45,580 nucleotides of DNA from Erysipelotrichaceae bacterium (GTDB taxonomy: Bacteria > Bacillota_I > Bacilli_A > Erysipelotrichales > Erysipelotrichaceae): positions 1 through 45,580 of the forward strand of contig JAFOLW010000056.1 of NCBI GenBank assembly GCA_017419165.1. Reading direction: 5' to 3'. Each line of letters starts with the position of its first letter. Position 1 is the first letter of the stretch. The notes under the pieces are model-generated. The model was not told the DNA's origin. It searched no databases and saw only the letters and a list, made by a program, of their open reading frames with translations. Positions 17,501 through 24,136 of this stretch are shown here, in pieces. The translations under genes were made by a program, and so were the position numbers.

Positions 17501-17689
17501 CAGGGCCATGTCGCCTATGTCATCAATACCCGGGATGTGACGGCGGAAGACGAACTGAACGACGGCGTGGCGATCCGCCTGTGCGCGATCGAAAACGGCA
17601 CGTCCATCTTCACTTCCCTGGATACCGTCAAGGCTTTGCTGGATGTACTGGAGGAGATCACCTTGAAGGTCTCCGTGATCAATGCGTGA
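14519..17689 (+). CDS. carB: Carbamoyl-phosphate synthase, large subunit
   Basis: Makes carbamoyl phosphate from bicarbonate, ammonia and two ATP. The start at 14519 was chosen because MAKRTDIKKVLIIGSGPI is the canonical N-terminus and an AAGGGGG site lies before it; the frame is open further upstream only inside pyrC. The 1056 aa hold two homologous ATP-grasp halves (EVNPRVSRSSALA in the first, EVNPRSSRTVPF in the second), an oligomerisation region between about 400 and 550, and a C-terminal MGS-like allosteric domain from about 930. The glutaminase partner carA is not adjacent or anywhere in this window. carB runs into pyrK with an 8-nt overlap. Confidence 0.97.
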   Translation: MAKRTDIKKVLIIGSGPIVIGQAAEFDYAGTQACLALKEEGYKVILCNSNPATIMTDVSMADKVYMEPLTLEYIAKILRYERPDAIVPGIGGQTGLNLAVQLDKKGVLKECGVKLLGTPRESIEKAEDRELFKEMCEQIGEPVIPSRITYSVQEAVEAAKEISYPVVLRPAFTLGGTGGGFAYDEEELIAVATGGFKASPVHQVLVEKSVKGYKEIEFEVMRDSADHCITICGMENVDPVGVHTGDSIVVAPILSLNDHDLKMLNDSAIKIIRALKVEGGCNVQFALHPETSEYFLIEVNPRVSRSSALASKASGYPIARVSAKIALGMTLEEIQVAGTTADKEPSLDYIVAKFPRFPFDKFPTTPNVLGTQMKATGEVMGIGADLEECILKSVRSLEIGVCHLYLEKFDGYSDEELLQYLSEFRSDGIFALSEAIRRHISLDKLHEVTMITMLFLESVKKIIMMEEELKARVNDLKVLKKTKKMGFSDRFIAKLWNLPEIEVYEKRIRNRIVPIFKMIDTLHSGKYIAYHYSSYTGENESRLTDRKKIVVLGAGPIRIGQGVEFDYSSVHAVQTIRKNGYEAIIINSNPETVSTDYTTSDKLYFEPLTPEDVMNVINFEKPEGVIVSLGGQTAVNLAEPLYERGVKIIGTDTAAIERAENRDSFEKIMEELKIPQPQGKAVTDIEDGVRAAEEVGYPVLVRPSYVLGGRAMQIVGNEEQLRHYLKNAAAIDADKPVLVDHYIEGKEVEIDGICDGRDVFVGGIMELVERTGVHSGDSISVYPAFTISDKVKGKILEYSKKLGLGIGIVGLFNIQFIVDKNDDVYVIEVNPRSSRTVPFLSKATGLPLADIATEVILGRSLKEQGIFDLYREEKKRFYVKVPVFSFNKIKGLDAYLSPEMKSTGEAIGYDDKLNRALYKALQASGMNLKNYGTVFVTIADSDKEEALPLIRRFYDLGFNIEATRGTARYLKENGIRTRTLQKISVNDDIPNSISQGHVAYVINTRDVTAEDELNDGVAIRLCAIENGTSIFTSLDTVKALLDVLEEITLKVSVINA

Positions 17690-18425
17690 TATGAAACAGA
17701 GTTTATTTGAAATAAGCGAAAACAAACAGATCGCTTTGAATACGTATCGTATGAAACTGCGGGGCGAAGGACCGGAAGCAGTCCGTCCGGGTCAGTTCGT
17801 CAATGTGAAGCTGCAACCGTTCTTCCTGCGCAGGCCGATCTCGGTCTGCGATGTGAATGAAGATGAGCTGACGCTGATCTACAAGGCTGTCGGCGAAGGC
17901 ACGAAGGCGATGTCGAAGCTCAAAGACGGGACACTGGACCTGCTGACAGGTCTTGGCAACGGCTATGATCTGAGCAGAAGCGGCGAGAGACCGCTGCTGA
18001 TCGGGGGCGGGGTCGGCGTGCCGCCGCTCTATCTCCTGGCAAAGGAATTAAGAAAACAAGAAAAACATGTACAAGTCATCCTGGGTTTCAATAAAAAGGA
18101 TGAGATCTTCATGGAGAAGGAATTCAAGGATCTGGGCTGTAAGGTCATCGTGACCACGGCCGACGGTTCCTATGGGATCAAAGGTTTCGTTTCCGATGCG
18201 ATGAAAGATTTTGAGTATTCCTACTTCTATAGCTGCGGTCCCATGCCGATGTTGAAGGCCGTCGATAAGACGGCAAAGAGCGAAGGCGAGTTCTCCTTTG
18301 AAGAGCGGATGGGCTGCGGTTTCGGCGCCTGCATGGGCTGTTCGATCAAGGTCAAAGACGGCTACAAACGTGTCTGCAAGGAAGGACCGGTCTTTGAAAG
18401 AAAGGAGATCCTATGGGAAGACTGA
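17682..18425 (+). CDS. pyrK: Dihydroorotate dehydrogenase B, electron-transfer subunit
   Basis: Passes electrons from PyrD to NAD+ through FAD and a [2Fe-2S] cluster. The 247 aa contain the FAD-binding RRPIS motif (residues 50-54), the pyridine-nucleotide loop GGGVGVPPL (about 108-116), and four cluster cysteines, Cys212, Cys217, Cys220 and Cys232, in the order C-x4-C-x2-C-x11-C. Translation may start at 17682 (overlapping carB by 8 nt) or at the second ATG, 17691. It overlaps pyrD by 13 nt, which fits equal production of the two subunits. Confidence 0.95.
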   Translation: MRDMKQSLFEISENKQIALNTYRMKLRGEGPEAVRPGQFVNVKLQPFFLRRPISVCDVNEDELTLIYKAVGEGTKAMSKLKDGTLDLLTGLGNGYDLSRSGERPLLIGGGVGVPPLYLLAKELRKQEKHVQVILGFNKKDEIFMEKEFKDLGCKVIVTTADGSYGIKGFVSDAMKDFEYSYFYSCGPMPMLKAVDKTAKSEGEFSFEERMGCGFGACMGCSIKVKDGYKRVCKEGPVFERKEILWED

Positions 18426-19324
18426 GCGTATCGCTGGCGGGGCTGGAACTCGACAACCCGATCATCCCGGCTTCCGGGACCTTCGGCTACGGCTACGAGT
18501 TCGCCGAACTCTACGATATCGATATCCTGGGCTCACTGGCTTTCAAGACGACGACGCTGAATAAGCGCTATGGCAATCCGACACCGCGCATCGCCGAGAC
18601 GGCCTCTGGCATGTTGAATGCGATCGGCTTGCAGAACCCGGGGGTGGACAAGGTCATCGAAGAGGAACTGCCGAAACTCAGGAACTGTTTCCATAAACCG
18701 ATCGTCGCCAACATCTCGGGCTTCTCGGTCGAAGAATACAAAGAGGTCGCCAGAAGACTGAACGGTCAGGAACAGATCGGCTTGTTTGAAGTCAATGTCT
18801 CCTGTCCCAATGTCTCCGGTGGGGGCATCCATTTCGGAAACGATCCGGCTCTGGCAAAGGAAGTCACGGCGGCCGTCAAGTCGGTCAGCGACAAGCCGGT
18901 CTTCATCAAGCTGTCGCCCAACGTCACCGATATCGTCGCGATCGCCAAAGCCTGTCAGGAAGGCGGGGCGGACGGTCTGAGTCTGATCAATACGCTGATC
19001 GGCATGCGGATCGACCTGAAGAAAAGAGCTCCGGTCATCGCCAATGTGACCGGCGGACTCAGCGGTCCGGCGATCTTCCCGGTCGCCTTGCGTATGGTCT
19101 ACCAGGTCTCCAGGGCGGTCGATATCCCGGTCATCGGCATCGGCGGCATCGGCAGCGCAAGAGACGTCATCGAGATGATGCTGGCGGGGGCGAGCGCCGT
19201 GGAAGTCGGGGCGGCGAATTTCGCCGATCCCTTCATCTGTAAGAAGATCATCGAAGAACTGCCCGTCGTCATGGATGAACTGGGCATCGAAAATATCAGA
19301 GACATCATAGGAGGTTGTAAGTAA
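18413..19324 (+). CDS. pyrD: Dihydroorotate dehydrogenase B, catalytic subunit (class 1B)
   Basis: Oxidises dihydroorotate to orotate using FMN. The 303 aa begin with the typical strand of the class 1 barrel ([15 protein letters not shown]). Cys131 in NVSCPNVS is the catalytic base that separates class 1 from the membrane-bound class 2 (which use Ser). Lys45 (FKTTT), GLQNPG and the glycine-rich phosphate-binding IGIGGI are also present. The adjacent pyrK makes it class 1B, which uses NAD+ and suits anaerobic growth. Confidence 0.97.
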   Translation: MGRLSVSLAGLELDNPIIPASGTFGYGYEFAELYDIDILGSLAFKTTTLNKRYGNPTPRIAETASGMLNAIGLQNPGVDKVIEEELPKLRNCFHKPIVANISGFSVEEYKEVARRLNGQEQIGLFEVNVSCPNVSGGGIHFGNDPALAKEVTAAVKSVSDKPVFIKLSPNVTDIVAIAKACQEGGADGLSLINTLIGMRIDLKKRAPVIANVTGGLSGPAIFPVALRMVYQVSRAVDIPVIGIGGIGSARDVIEMMLAGASAVEVGAANFADPFICKKIIEELPVVMDELGIENIRDIIGGCK

Positions 19325-20022
19325 TGGCAAAAGATGTGATCATCGCCTGTGACTTTTCAAGCAAGGAAGAAGTCCTGGCGTTCTTGGACAAGTTTGAAGG
19401 AAGAAAGCCGTACGTCAAGATCGGCATGGAGCTCTTTTATGGCGAAGGTCCGGACATCGTCCGGCAGATCAAGGCAAGAGGCCACAAGATCTTCCTGGAT
19501 CTCAAGCTGCATGACATCCCCAATACGGTGAAAAAGGCCATGAAGGTCCTCAGCCGTCTGGATGTCGATATGATCAACTGCCATGCGGCCGGCACCTCGG
19601 TCATGATGAGCGAAGCTTTAAGCGGTCTGCTGCGAGAGGACGGGACAAGGCCTTTGCTGATCGCGGTGACGCAGCTCACCTCGACCGATCAGGAGGCCAT
19701 GGAGAGAGATCTTTGGATCGAAAAGCCGATCGATCAGGTCGTCATGCATTATGCCTCTGTGGCCAAGGAAGCGGGCTTAGACGGCGTCGTGTGTTCGCCG
19801 CTTGAGGCCGGTAAGGTCCACGAGGTCTGCGGTGAAGGCTTTCTGACGGTGACGCCGGGCGTTCGTTTTGCGCAAGGCGATCACGGTGATCAGAAGCGTG
19901 TCATGACACCGGAAGAGGCAAGAAAGAACGGTTCTGACTATATCGTTATGGGCAGACCGATCACGGCGGCGGAAGATCCCGTTGCCGCATATGAAAGAGC
20001 ATTGAAGGAATTCTTGGGTTAA
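19324..20022 (+). CDS. pyrF: Orotidine-5'-phosphate decarboxylase
   Basis: Catalyses the last step, OMP to UMP. The 232 aa show the catalytic Asp-x-Lys-x2-Asp array in [13 protein letters not shown] (Asp59, Lys61, Asp64), Lys32 in VKIGMELF, and the C-terminal phosphate-gripping segment [12 protein letters not shown]. Its start shares one base with the pyrD stop (TAATG), so translation is coupled. The length is that of bacterial group I enzymes. Confidence 0.97.
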   Translation: MAKDVIIACDFSSKEEVLAFLDKFEGRKPYVKIGMELFYGEGPDIVRQIKARGHKIFLDLKLHDIPNTVKKAMKVLSRLDVDMINCHAAGTSVMMSEALSGLLREDGTRPLLIAVTQLTSTDQEAMERDLWIEKPIDQVVMHYASVAKEAGLDGVVCSPLEAGKVHEVCGEGFLTVTPGVRFAQGDHGDQKRVMTPEEARKNGSDYIVMGRPITAAEDPVAAYERALKEFLG

Positions 20023-20031
20023 GGAGGAAAG

Positions 20032-20664
20032 ATGAAAGAAACGATCGCGAAAGATCTCTTGAAGATCTCGGCTGTATTTTTGAGACCGGACGAACCGTTC
20101 ACCTGGGCGAGCGGCATCAAGTCGCCGATCTATTGCGACAACCGTCTGACACTGAGCGATGTCGCTGTGCGAAACGACGTCGAGAACGCCTTTGCCAAAC
20201 TGATCGAAGAAAAGTATCCGGAAGCGGAAGTTCTGATGGGAACTTCAACGGCAGGTATCGCCCATGCGGCGATCAGTGCCCATCTTCTGGGCTTGCCGAT
20301 GGGCTATGTCCGCTCGTCCAATAAGGACCACGGAAGACAGAACCGCATCGAAGGAAAACTGGAGAAAGGCGAGAAGGTCGTCGTCGTGGAAGATCTGATC
20401 TCGACCGGCGGCAGCGTCATCGAAGTCGTCGATGCTTTGAGGCAAGCCGAGGCGGAAGTCTTGGGCATCGTGTCGATCTTCACCTACGGCATGAAAAAAG
20501 GCATCGAACGCTTAAAAGAGGCAAATGTCGAAAACACATCTTTATGCGACCTGGATGCCTTATTGAAGACGGCAGTGGAAGAAAACTACATCCGGCCGGA
20601 AGATGAGAAACGGATCCTGGTGTTCCGCGATGATCCGTCCGATGAAAGCTGGATCAAACGATGA
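20032..20664 (+). CDS. pyrE: Orotate phosphoribosyltransferase
   Basis: Joins orotate to PRPP to form OMP. The 210 aa hold the PRPP-binding loop [12 protein letters not shown] (about 117-128), a flexible-loop region [11 protein letters not shown] (about 98-108) and the N-terminal [16 protein letters not shown] orotate-binding stretch. An AAGGAGG site lies just before the ATG, 9 nt after pyrF. The last bases overlap pyrB (ATGA). Confidence 0.96.
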   Translation: MKETIAKDLLKISAVFLRPDEPFTWASGIKSPIYCDNRLTLSDVAVRNDVENAFAKLIEEKYPEAEVLMGTSTAGIAHAAISAHLLGLPMGYVRSSNKDHGRQNRIEGKLEKGEKVVVVEDLISTGGSVIEVVDALRQAEAEVLGIVSIFTYGMKKGIERLKEANVENTSLCDLDALLKTAVEENYIRPEDEKRILVFRDDPSDESWIKR

Positions 20665-21587
20665 GACACCTGATCGATATCCTGGATCTCTCCAAGGAAG
20701 AGATCGACGAGCTGGTCTTAACGGCCTCTGACATCATCGGCGATCCTGAAAAATATCAGGATGACTGCAAACATAAGATCCTGGCGACGCTGTTCTTTGA
20801 ACCGTCCACCCGTACGCGTCTGTCGTTTGAAAGCGCGATGTTGTCTCTGGGCGGGGAAGTCCTCGGTTTCTCGGAGGCCCAGTCCTCTTCGGCAGCCAAA
20901 GGGGAAAGCGTGGCCGATACGATCCGTACGGTGAGCTGCTACTCCGATATCATCGCGATGCGCCATCCCAAGGAAGGTGCTCCATATGTGGCTTCCAAGG
21001 TGGCGGAGGTCCCGGTCATCAATGCCGGGGACGGCGGTCACAATCATCCGACCCAGACCCTGACCGACTTATTGACGATCCATCGGGAGAAGGGAAGGTT
21101 TTCCGATCTGACGATCGGCGTCTGCGGCGACTTGAAGTTCGGGCGGACCGTCCATTCCCTGATCTCAGCGATGTCGCGTTACGAGAACGTGAAGTTCGTC
21201 CTGATCTCGCCGGAGGAGCTCAAGCTCCCTTCTTACATCAAGAAGGATGTCATGCAGAAAAACGGCATGGAGTATTACGAGACGACCGATCTTCTCGAGA
21301 AGATGGCCGACCTCGATATCCTGTATATGACCCGCGTACAGAGAGAGCGTTTCTTCAATGAAGAAGATTACCTGCGTCTGAAGGATTCCTATATCCTGAC
21401 GCTGGATAAGCTGGAGACGGCAAAAGAAGATCTCAGCATCATGCATCCGCTGCCCAGAGTCAACGAGATCGCCACGGAGGTCGACGCCGATCCCCGTGCC
21501 GCGTATTTCCGGCAGGTGCGCAACGGGCGCTACATCCGTATGGCTTTGATCCTGAAACTGTTGAAGGAGGCAGAACATGAACATTGA
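20661..21587 (+). CDS. pyrB: Aspartate carbamoyltransferase, catalytic subunit
   Basis: Condenses carbamoyl phosphate with aspartate. The 308 aa carry the carbamoyl-phosphate site [12 protein letters not shown] (Ser49-Thr-Arg-Thr-Arg53), the loop lysine in SSAAKGES, and HPLPRVNEI with the aspartate-binding arginine further on. It overlaps pyrE by 4 nt and pyrI by 11 nt. The adjacent regulatory gene suggests a class B-like, allosterically controlled holoenzyme. Confidence 0.97.
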   Translation: MRHLIDILDLSKEEIDELVLTASDIIGDPEKYQDDCKHKILATLFFEPSTRTRLSFESAMLSLGGEVLGFSEAQSSSAAKGESVADTIRTVSCYSDIIAMRHPKEGAPYVASKVAEVPVINAGDGGHNHPTQTLTDLLTIHREKGRFSDLTIGVCGDLKFGRTVHSLISAMSRYENVKFVLISPEELKLPSYIKKDVMQKNGMEYYETTDLLEKMADLDILYMTRVQRERFFNEEDYLRLKDSYILTLDKLETAKEDLSIMHPLPRVNEIATEVDADPRAAYFRQVRNGRYIRMALILKLLKEAEHEH

Positions 21588-21993
21588 TTCGATCGTCAAC
21601 GGTGTGGTCATCGACCACATTTCCGCCGGCAAGGCGATGCGTTTGTATGAATTATTGGGTCTGGAAAAGCTCGACTGTTCCGTAGCCATCATCAAGAACG
21701 TCCATTCCAACCGCATGGGCAAGAAGGACATCATCAAGATCGATGCCGATGTTCCGGTCGATTTCGATCTGATCGGCTACGTCGATCCGGACGTCACCAT
21801 CAATATCATCCGGGACGAGAAACTAATCGAGAAGAAGACCATCACTCTGCCCAAGCAGCTGACCAACGTCATCTTCTGCAAGAACCCGCGCTGCATCACG
21901 TCGGTGGAACGCGGACTCGATCATGTCTTCAAACTGACGGACGAGAAAAACAAGGTCTATCGCTGCATCTATTGCGAGACCAAAGCGGAATGA
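21577..21993 (+). CDS. pyrI: Aspartate carbamoyltransferase, regulatory subunit
   Basis: Encodes 138 aa, shorter than the E. coli subunit by about 15 residues. The N-terminal allosteric domain binds nucleotides in known homologues. The C-terminal zinc domain is intact with Cys101, Cys106, Cys130 and Cys133 (C-x4-C ... C-x2-C). Feedback by CTP or ATP on this enzyme is likely and may take the place of transcript attenuation, since the operon leader shows none. It is the last gene of the operon, directly before a strong terminator. Confidence 0.96.
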   Translation: MNIDSIVNGVVIDHISAGKAMRLYELLGLEKLDCSVAIIKNVHSNRMGKKDIIKIDADVPVDFDLIGYVDPDVTINIIRDEKLIEKKTITLPKQLTNVIFCKNPRCITSVERGLDHVFKLTDEKNKVYRCIYCETKAE

Positions 21994-21996
21994 TCG

Positions 21997-22023
21997 AGAC
22001 GCACGCTCAACGTGCGTCTTTTT
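21997..22023 (+). terminator. Terminator of the pyr operon
   Basis: AGACGCACG-ctcaa-CGTGCGTCT, a perfect 9-bp stem, with a following T-rich tract. Confidence 0.95.
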
Positions 22024-22045
22024 CTTTCTGATCGTCAGGTGATTT

Positions 22046-22054
22046 TGGTATGAT
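22046..22054 (+). promoter_or_regulatory. Extended -10 promoter element (TGGTATGAT)
   Basis: Lies 11 nt before the ATG at 22066 and 5 nt before the in-frame TTG at 22060, so the mRNA leader must be very short or absent. Confidence 0.6.
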
Positions 22055-22065
22055 GGAAATTGAAG

Positions 22066-23262
22066 ATGAGTGAGATGGAAGAAAGAGACGATAAGCTGAC
22101 CGTGACCTTCTTCGGGTCGTTTTCGATGACCTATAACGGAAGGACGATCACCGACAAGTCCAAGAACAATGAGAACCAGTTCAGCTACCTGATGCAGCTG
22201 ATGACCCACTTCAGGGAAGAGGGCGTCAACAAGAACACGCTTTTGAATGCGTTATTTTCCGGACGGGATCTCAACAATCCCAATCACGCCATCCATTCGG
22301 TCATGTACAATGCCAAGAAGCGTCTGGAATCTTACGGCCTGCCTAAGGTGAACTATTTCGTCGCCAGAGAGGGCAAGTACTACTGGACCAAAGAGGTGGA
22401 GGTCGTTGAGGACGTCTCTTTGTTTGAAGATTTCATCGCGATGGCCGATAAGGAAGAGGACATCGACTACAGGATCTCTTTGTATGAGGAAGCGGTCTAC
22501 ATCTACCAGGGCGATTTCCTGGAGAACCAGATCGGTCTGGGCTGGATCACCAAGGAGAACTGGCGTTTCCGCAAGATCTTCGTGGAGACGGTCAACAAGC
22601 TTTCCGGCTTGCTGGCGGAAAAGGGCAGGTTCGATGCGATGGAGCGTCTGGGACTCTATGCCGCCAGGATACAGCCGTTTTCCGACTGGGAGACGCTGAC
22701 CATGGAGGCGTACATCGCTTCGGGGAATTTTGATAAGGCCTATAAGCTTTTCGATGATACGATCGAGCTTTATCTGCACCAGCAGGGCATCAAGCCGTCC
22801 AACCGGATGTTCGATCTGATCGACCGTCTGGGGAAGCAGTTCGAGCATTCTTCCGGTTCGCTCAACGAGATACAGGATCATCTCAAGGAAGATGAGGCAA
22901 ACCGGGGCGGTTATCTGTGTTCCTATCCGGTCTTCCACGGCATCTATCAGGCGGTCTCAAGGATCTCTGAACGTAGCGGCCAGATGATCTATCTGATGCT
23001 TTGTACGATCGTGGATACCAAGGGCAACATCCTGGCCAGGGGCGACAAGCTCGATGAGCTCTCTCCCCGTCTGGAAGAGGCGATCCGGACGACCATCCGT
23101 CGTTCCGATATCATGAACAAATACAATAAGGGACAGTTTCTGGTCTTACTGATGAATACGACGATGGAGAACTGCCAGATCATTCAGAAGAGGATCGATC
23201 AGAAGTTCATGATCAACCGGCAAAGGATCTCGGTGCGTTACTATGTCAATCCGCTTTGGTAG
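22066..23262 (+). CDS. BTAD-domain regulator with degenerate GGDEF-like C-terminus
   Basis: Encodes about 398 aa; in-frame starts are TTG 22060, ATG 22066 and ATG 22075, none with a good ribosome binding site. The N-terminal 95 residues resemble a winged-helix OmpR/SARP DNA-binding domain (LTVTFFGSFSMTYNGR opening strand). Residues about 110-260 fit the helical bacterial transcriptional activation domain (SLYEEAVYIYQGDFLEN; AYIASGNFDKAYKLFDDTI). The last 110 residues look like a degraded nucleotide-cyclase fold (MIYLMLCTIVD...IRRSDIMNKYNKGQFLVLL) in which the GGDEF signature is missing. It probably acts as a transcription factor; its targets and any ligand are unknown. The next gene is 7 nt away. 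Confidence 0.8.
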   Translation: MSEMEERDDKLTVTFFGSFSMTYNGRTITDKSKNNENQFSYLMQLMTHFREEGVNKNTLLNALFSGRDLNNPNHAIHSVMYNAKKRLESYGLPKVNYFVAREGKYYWTKEVEVVEDVSLFEDFIAMADKEEDIDYRISLYEEAVYIYQGDFLENQIGLGWITKENWRFRKIFVETVNKLSGLLAEKGRFDAMERLGLYAARIQPFSDWETLTMEAYIASGNFDKAYKLFDDTIELYLHQQGIKPSNRMFDLIDRLGKQFEHSSGSLNEIQDHLKEDEANRGGYLCSYPVFHGIYQAVSRISERSGQMIYLMLCTIVDTKGNILARGDKLDELSPRLEEAIRTTIRRSDIMNKYNKGQFLVLLMNTTMENCQIIQKRIDQKFMINRQRISVRYYVNPLW

Positions 23263-23269
23263 GTGAAAT

Positions 23270-23740
23270 ATGGAAAGAAGTCAATGTTATCTGGGGATCC
23301 CCAATGCGGTCGTGCTTTGCGTAGACCGCCTCGTGCCGGTGATAAGTGGGCGCTATTGCCATCATTACCATGAAAAAGCGATCGGTTTTGAAGGCTTGAC
23401 GGATCTTCTTCTGCAGCTGGAAGATCTTTACGATGATCTGCGTTTCCCTTTCCCGGGAAACAACGAAAGGCATTTTTTTGAAAAAGAGGTGACTTATATG
23501 GAAAAAGAGATGACTCGAAAACTGGAAGACGATGAGATGCTGGAGATGCACGGAGATCTCGGGACCTTCATCATCCGCGTGCAGCACCGGCAGAATTCCT
23601 CCTGGCAGGGCCGGATCACCTGGGTCGAACAGGATAAGACCCTCTATTTCCGTTCCGTCTGGGAGATGGTGAAGCTCATCGAAGAGGCGATGGGCGATCA
23701 CAAGGAAGAGAGCGCAGACGATCCTTCCTGGAAGAAATAA
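23270..23740 (+). CDS. Conserved-looking protein of unknown function, partner of the BTAD regulator
   Basis: Encodes 156 aa, preceded by an AGGTGA site 7 nt after the BTAD gene and followed by a terminator, so the two are one operon. Residues about 100-140 contain a striking patch (FIIRVQHRQNSSWQGRITW, then FRSVWEMVKLIEEAM). From memory, similar RQNSSWQG patches occur in small clostridial proteins, but I cannot name a domain. There is no signal peptide or membrane helix. The pairing suggests it works with, or is sensed by, the regulator; that is inference. A possible internal start is at 23498 (MEKEMTRK). Confidence 0.75.
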   Translation: MERSQCYLGIPNAVVLCVDRLVPVISGRYCHHYHEKAIGFEGLTDLLLQLEDLYDDLRFPFPGNNERHFFEKEVTYMEKEMTRKLEDDEMLEMHGDLGTFIIRVQHRQNSSWQGRITWVEQDKTLYFRSVWEMVKLIEEAMGDHKEESADDPSWKK

Positions 23741-23752
23741 GAGATAAGAAAA

Positions 23753-23782
23753 GCCCCCGTGAGCGGGGGCAATTCTTTTTTT
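23753..23782 (+). terminator. Terminator of the BTAD operon
   Basis: GCCCCCG-tgag-CGGGGGC, a perfect 7-bp GC stem, then a T-rich tract. Confidence 0.95.
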
Positions 23783-23789
23783 GATTATT

Positions 23790-23990
23790 TAAGGGGATAA
23801 ATATATACGATACAACTAATTATAGGGGGCTAGTATCGGCAAGGCCTCACTTCCTTGCAACTAAATAGTACTAAAAATCTGTATCAGGAATTTGTGTGAA
23901 TTATGTTAAATTATGTTAAATGAAGATCCATAGGGCGGATCTTTCAAAGCATAAGGAAAAGCAGTGATCGAAAGATCGCTTTTTTTGTGC
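23790..23990 (+). ncRNA. Candidate structured small RNA, family unknown
   Basis: A gene-free stretch that holds four stem-loops: CGATA/TATCG with an inner CTA/TAG (about 23809-23837), GCAAGG with CCTTGC (23839-23858), AAGATCC with GGATCTT (23923-23943), and GTGATC-gaaa-GATCGC (23964-23979) followed by seven T residues, a good terminator. Between them, TTATGTTAAA occurs twice in tandem (23901-23920). A possible -10 lies near 23799. It does not match any riboswitch consensus I could recall. Being terminated about 150 nt before the next gene, it would be an independent RNA. Confidence 0.4.
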
Positions 23991-24067
23991 TTAATAGTCT
24001 CGTTCACGATTTCATCATAGGCTGAAAACGAATAAAAAATCTATAAAATTATGCAAAAAACCCTTCG

Positions 24068-24087
24068 TATGTCATTTTTTAGACATA
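24068..24087 (+). promoter_or_regulatory. Inverted repeat, candidate operator of the surface protein gene
   Basis: TATGTC-N8-GACATA lies about 50 nt before the ATG at 24137, next to an A/T-rich TATATA stretch (about 24092-24097) that could be the -10. The symmetry suggests a dimeric regulator site; no regulator is identified. Confidence 0.4.
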
Positions 24088-24136
24088 TTTTTATATATAG
24101 AAGAAAATATCATACGGGTGTAGGGAGGAAACAAGA

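Noticed and set aside
23809..23860. Cyclic-di-GMP or other known riboswitch
   Set aside because: None of the conserved cores I know is present, and a terminator separates it from the next gene.
23901..23920. Tandem repeat TTATGTTAAA as a CRISPR-like array
   Set aside because: Only two adjacent copies of 10 nt without spacers.
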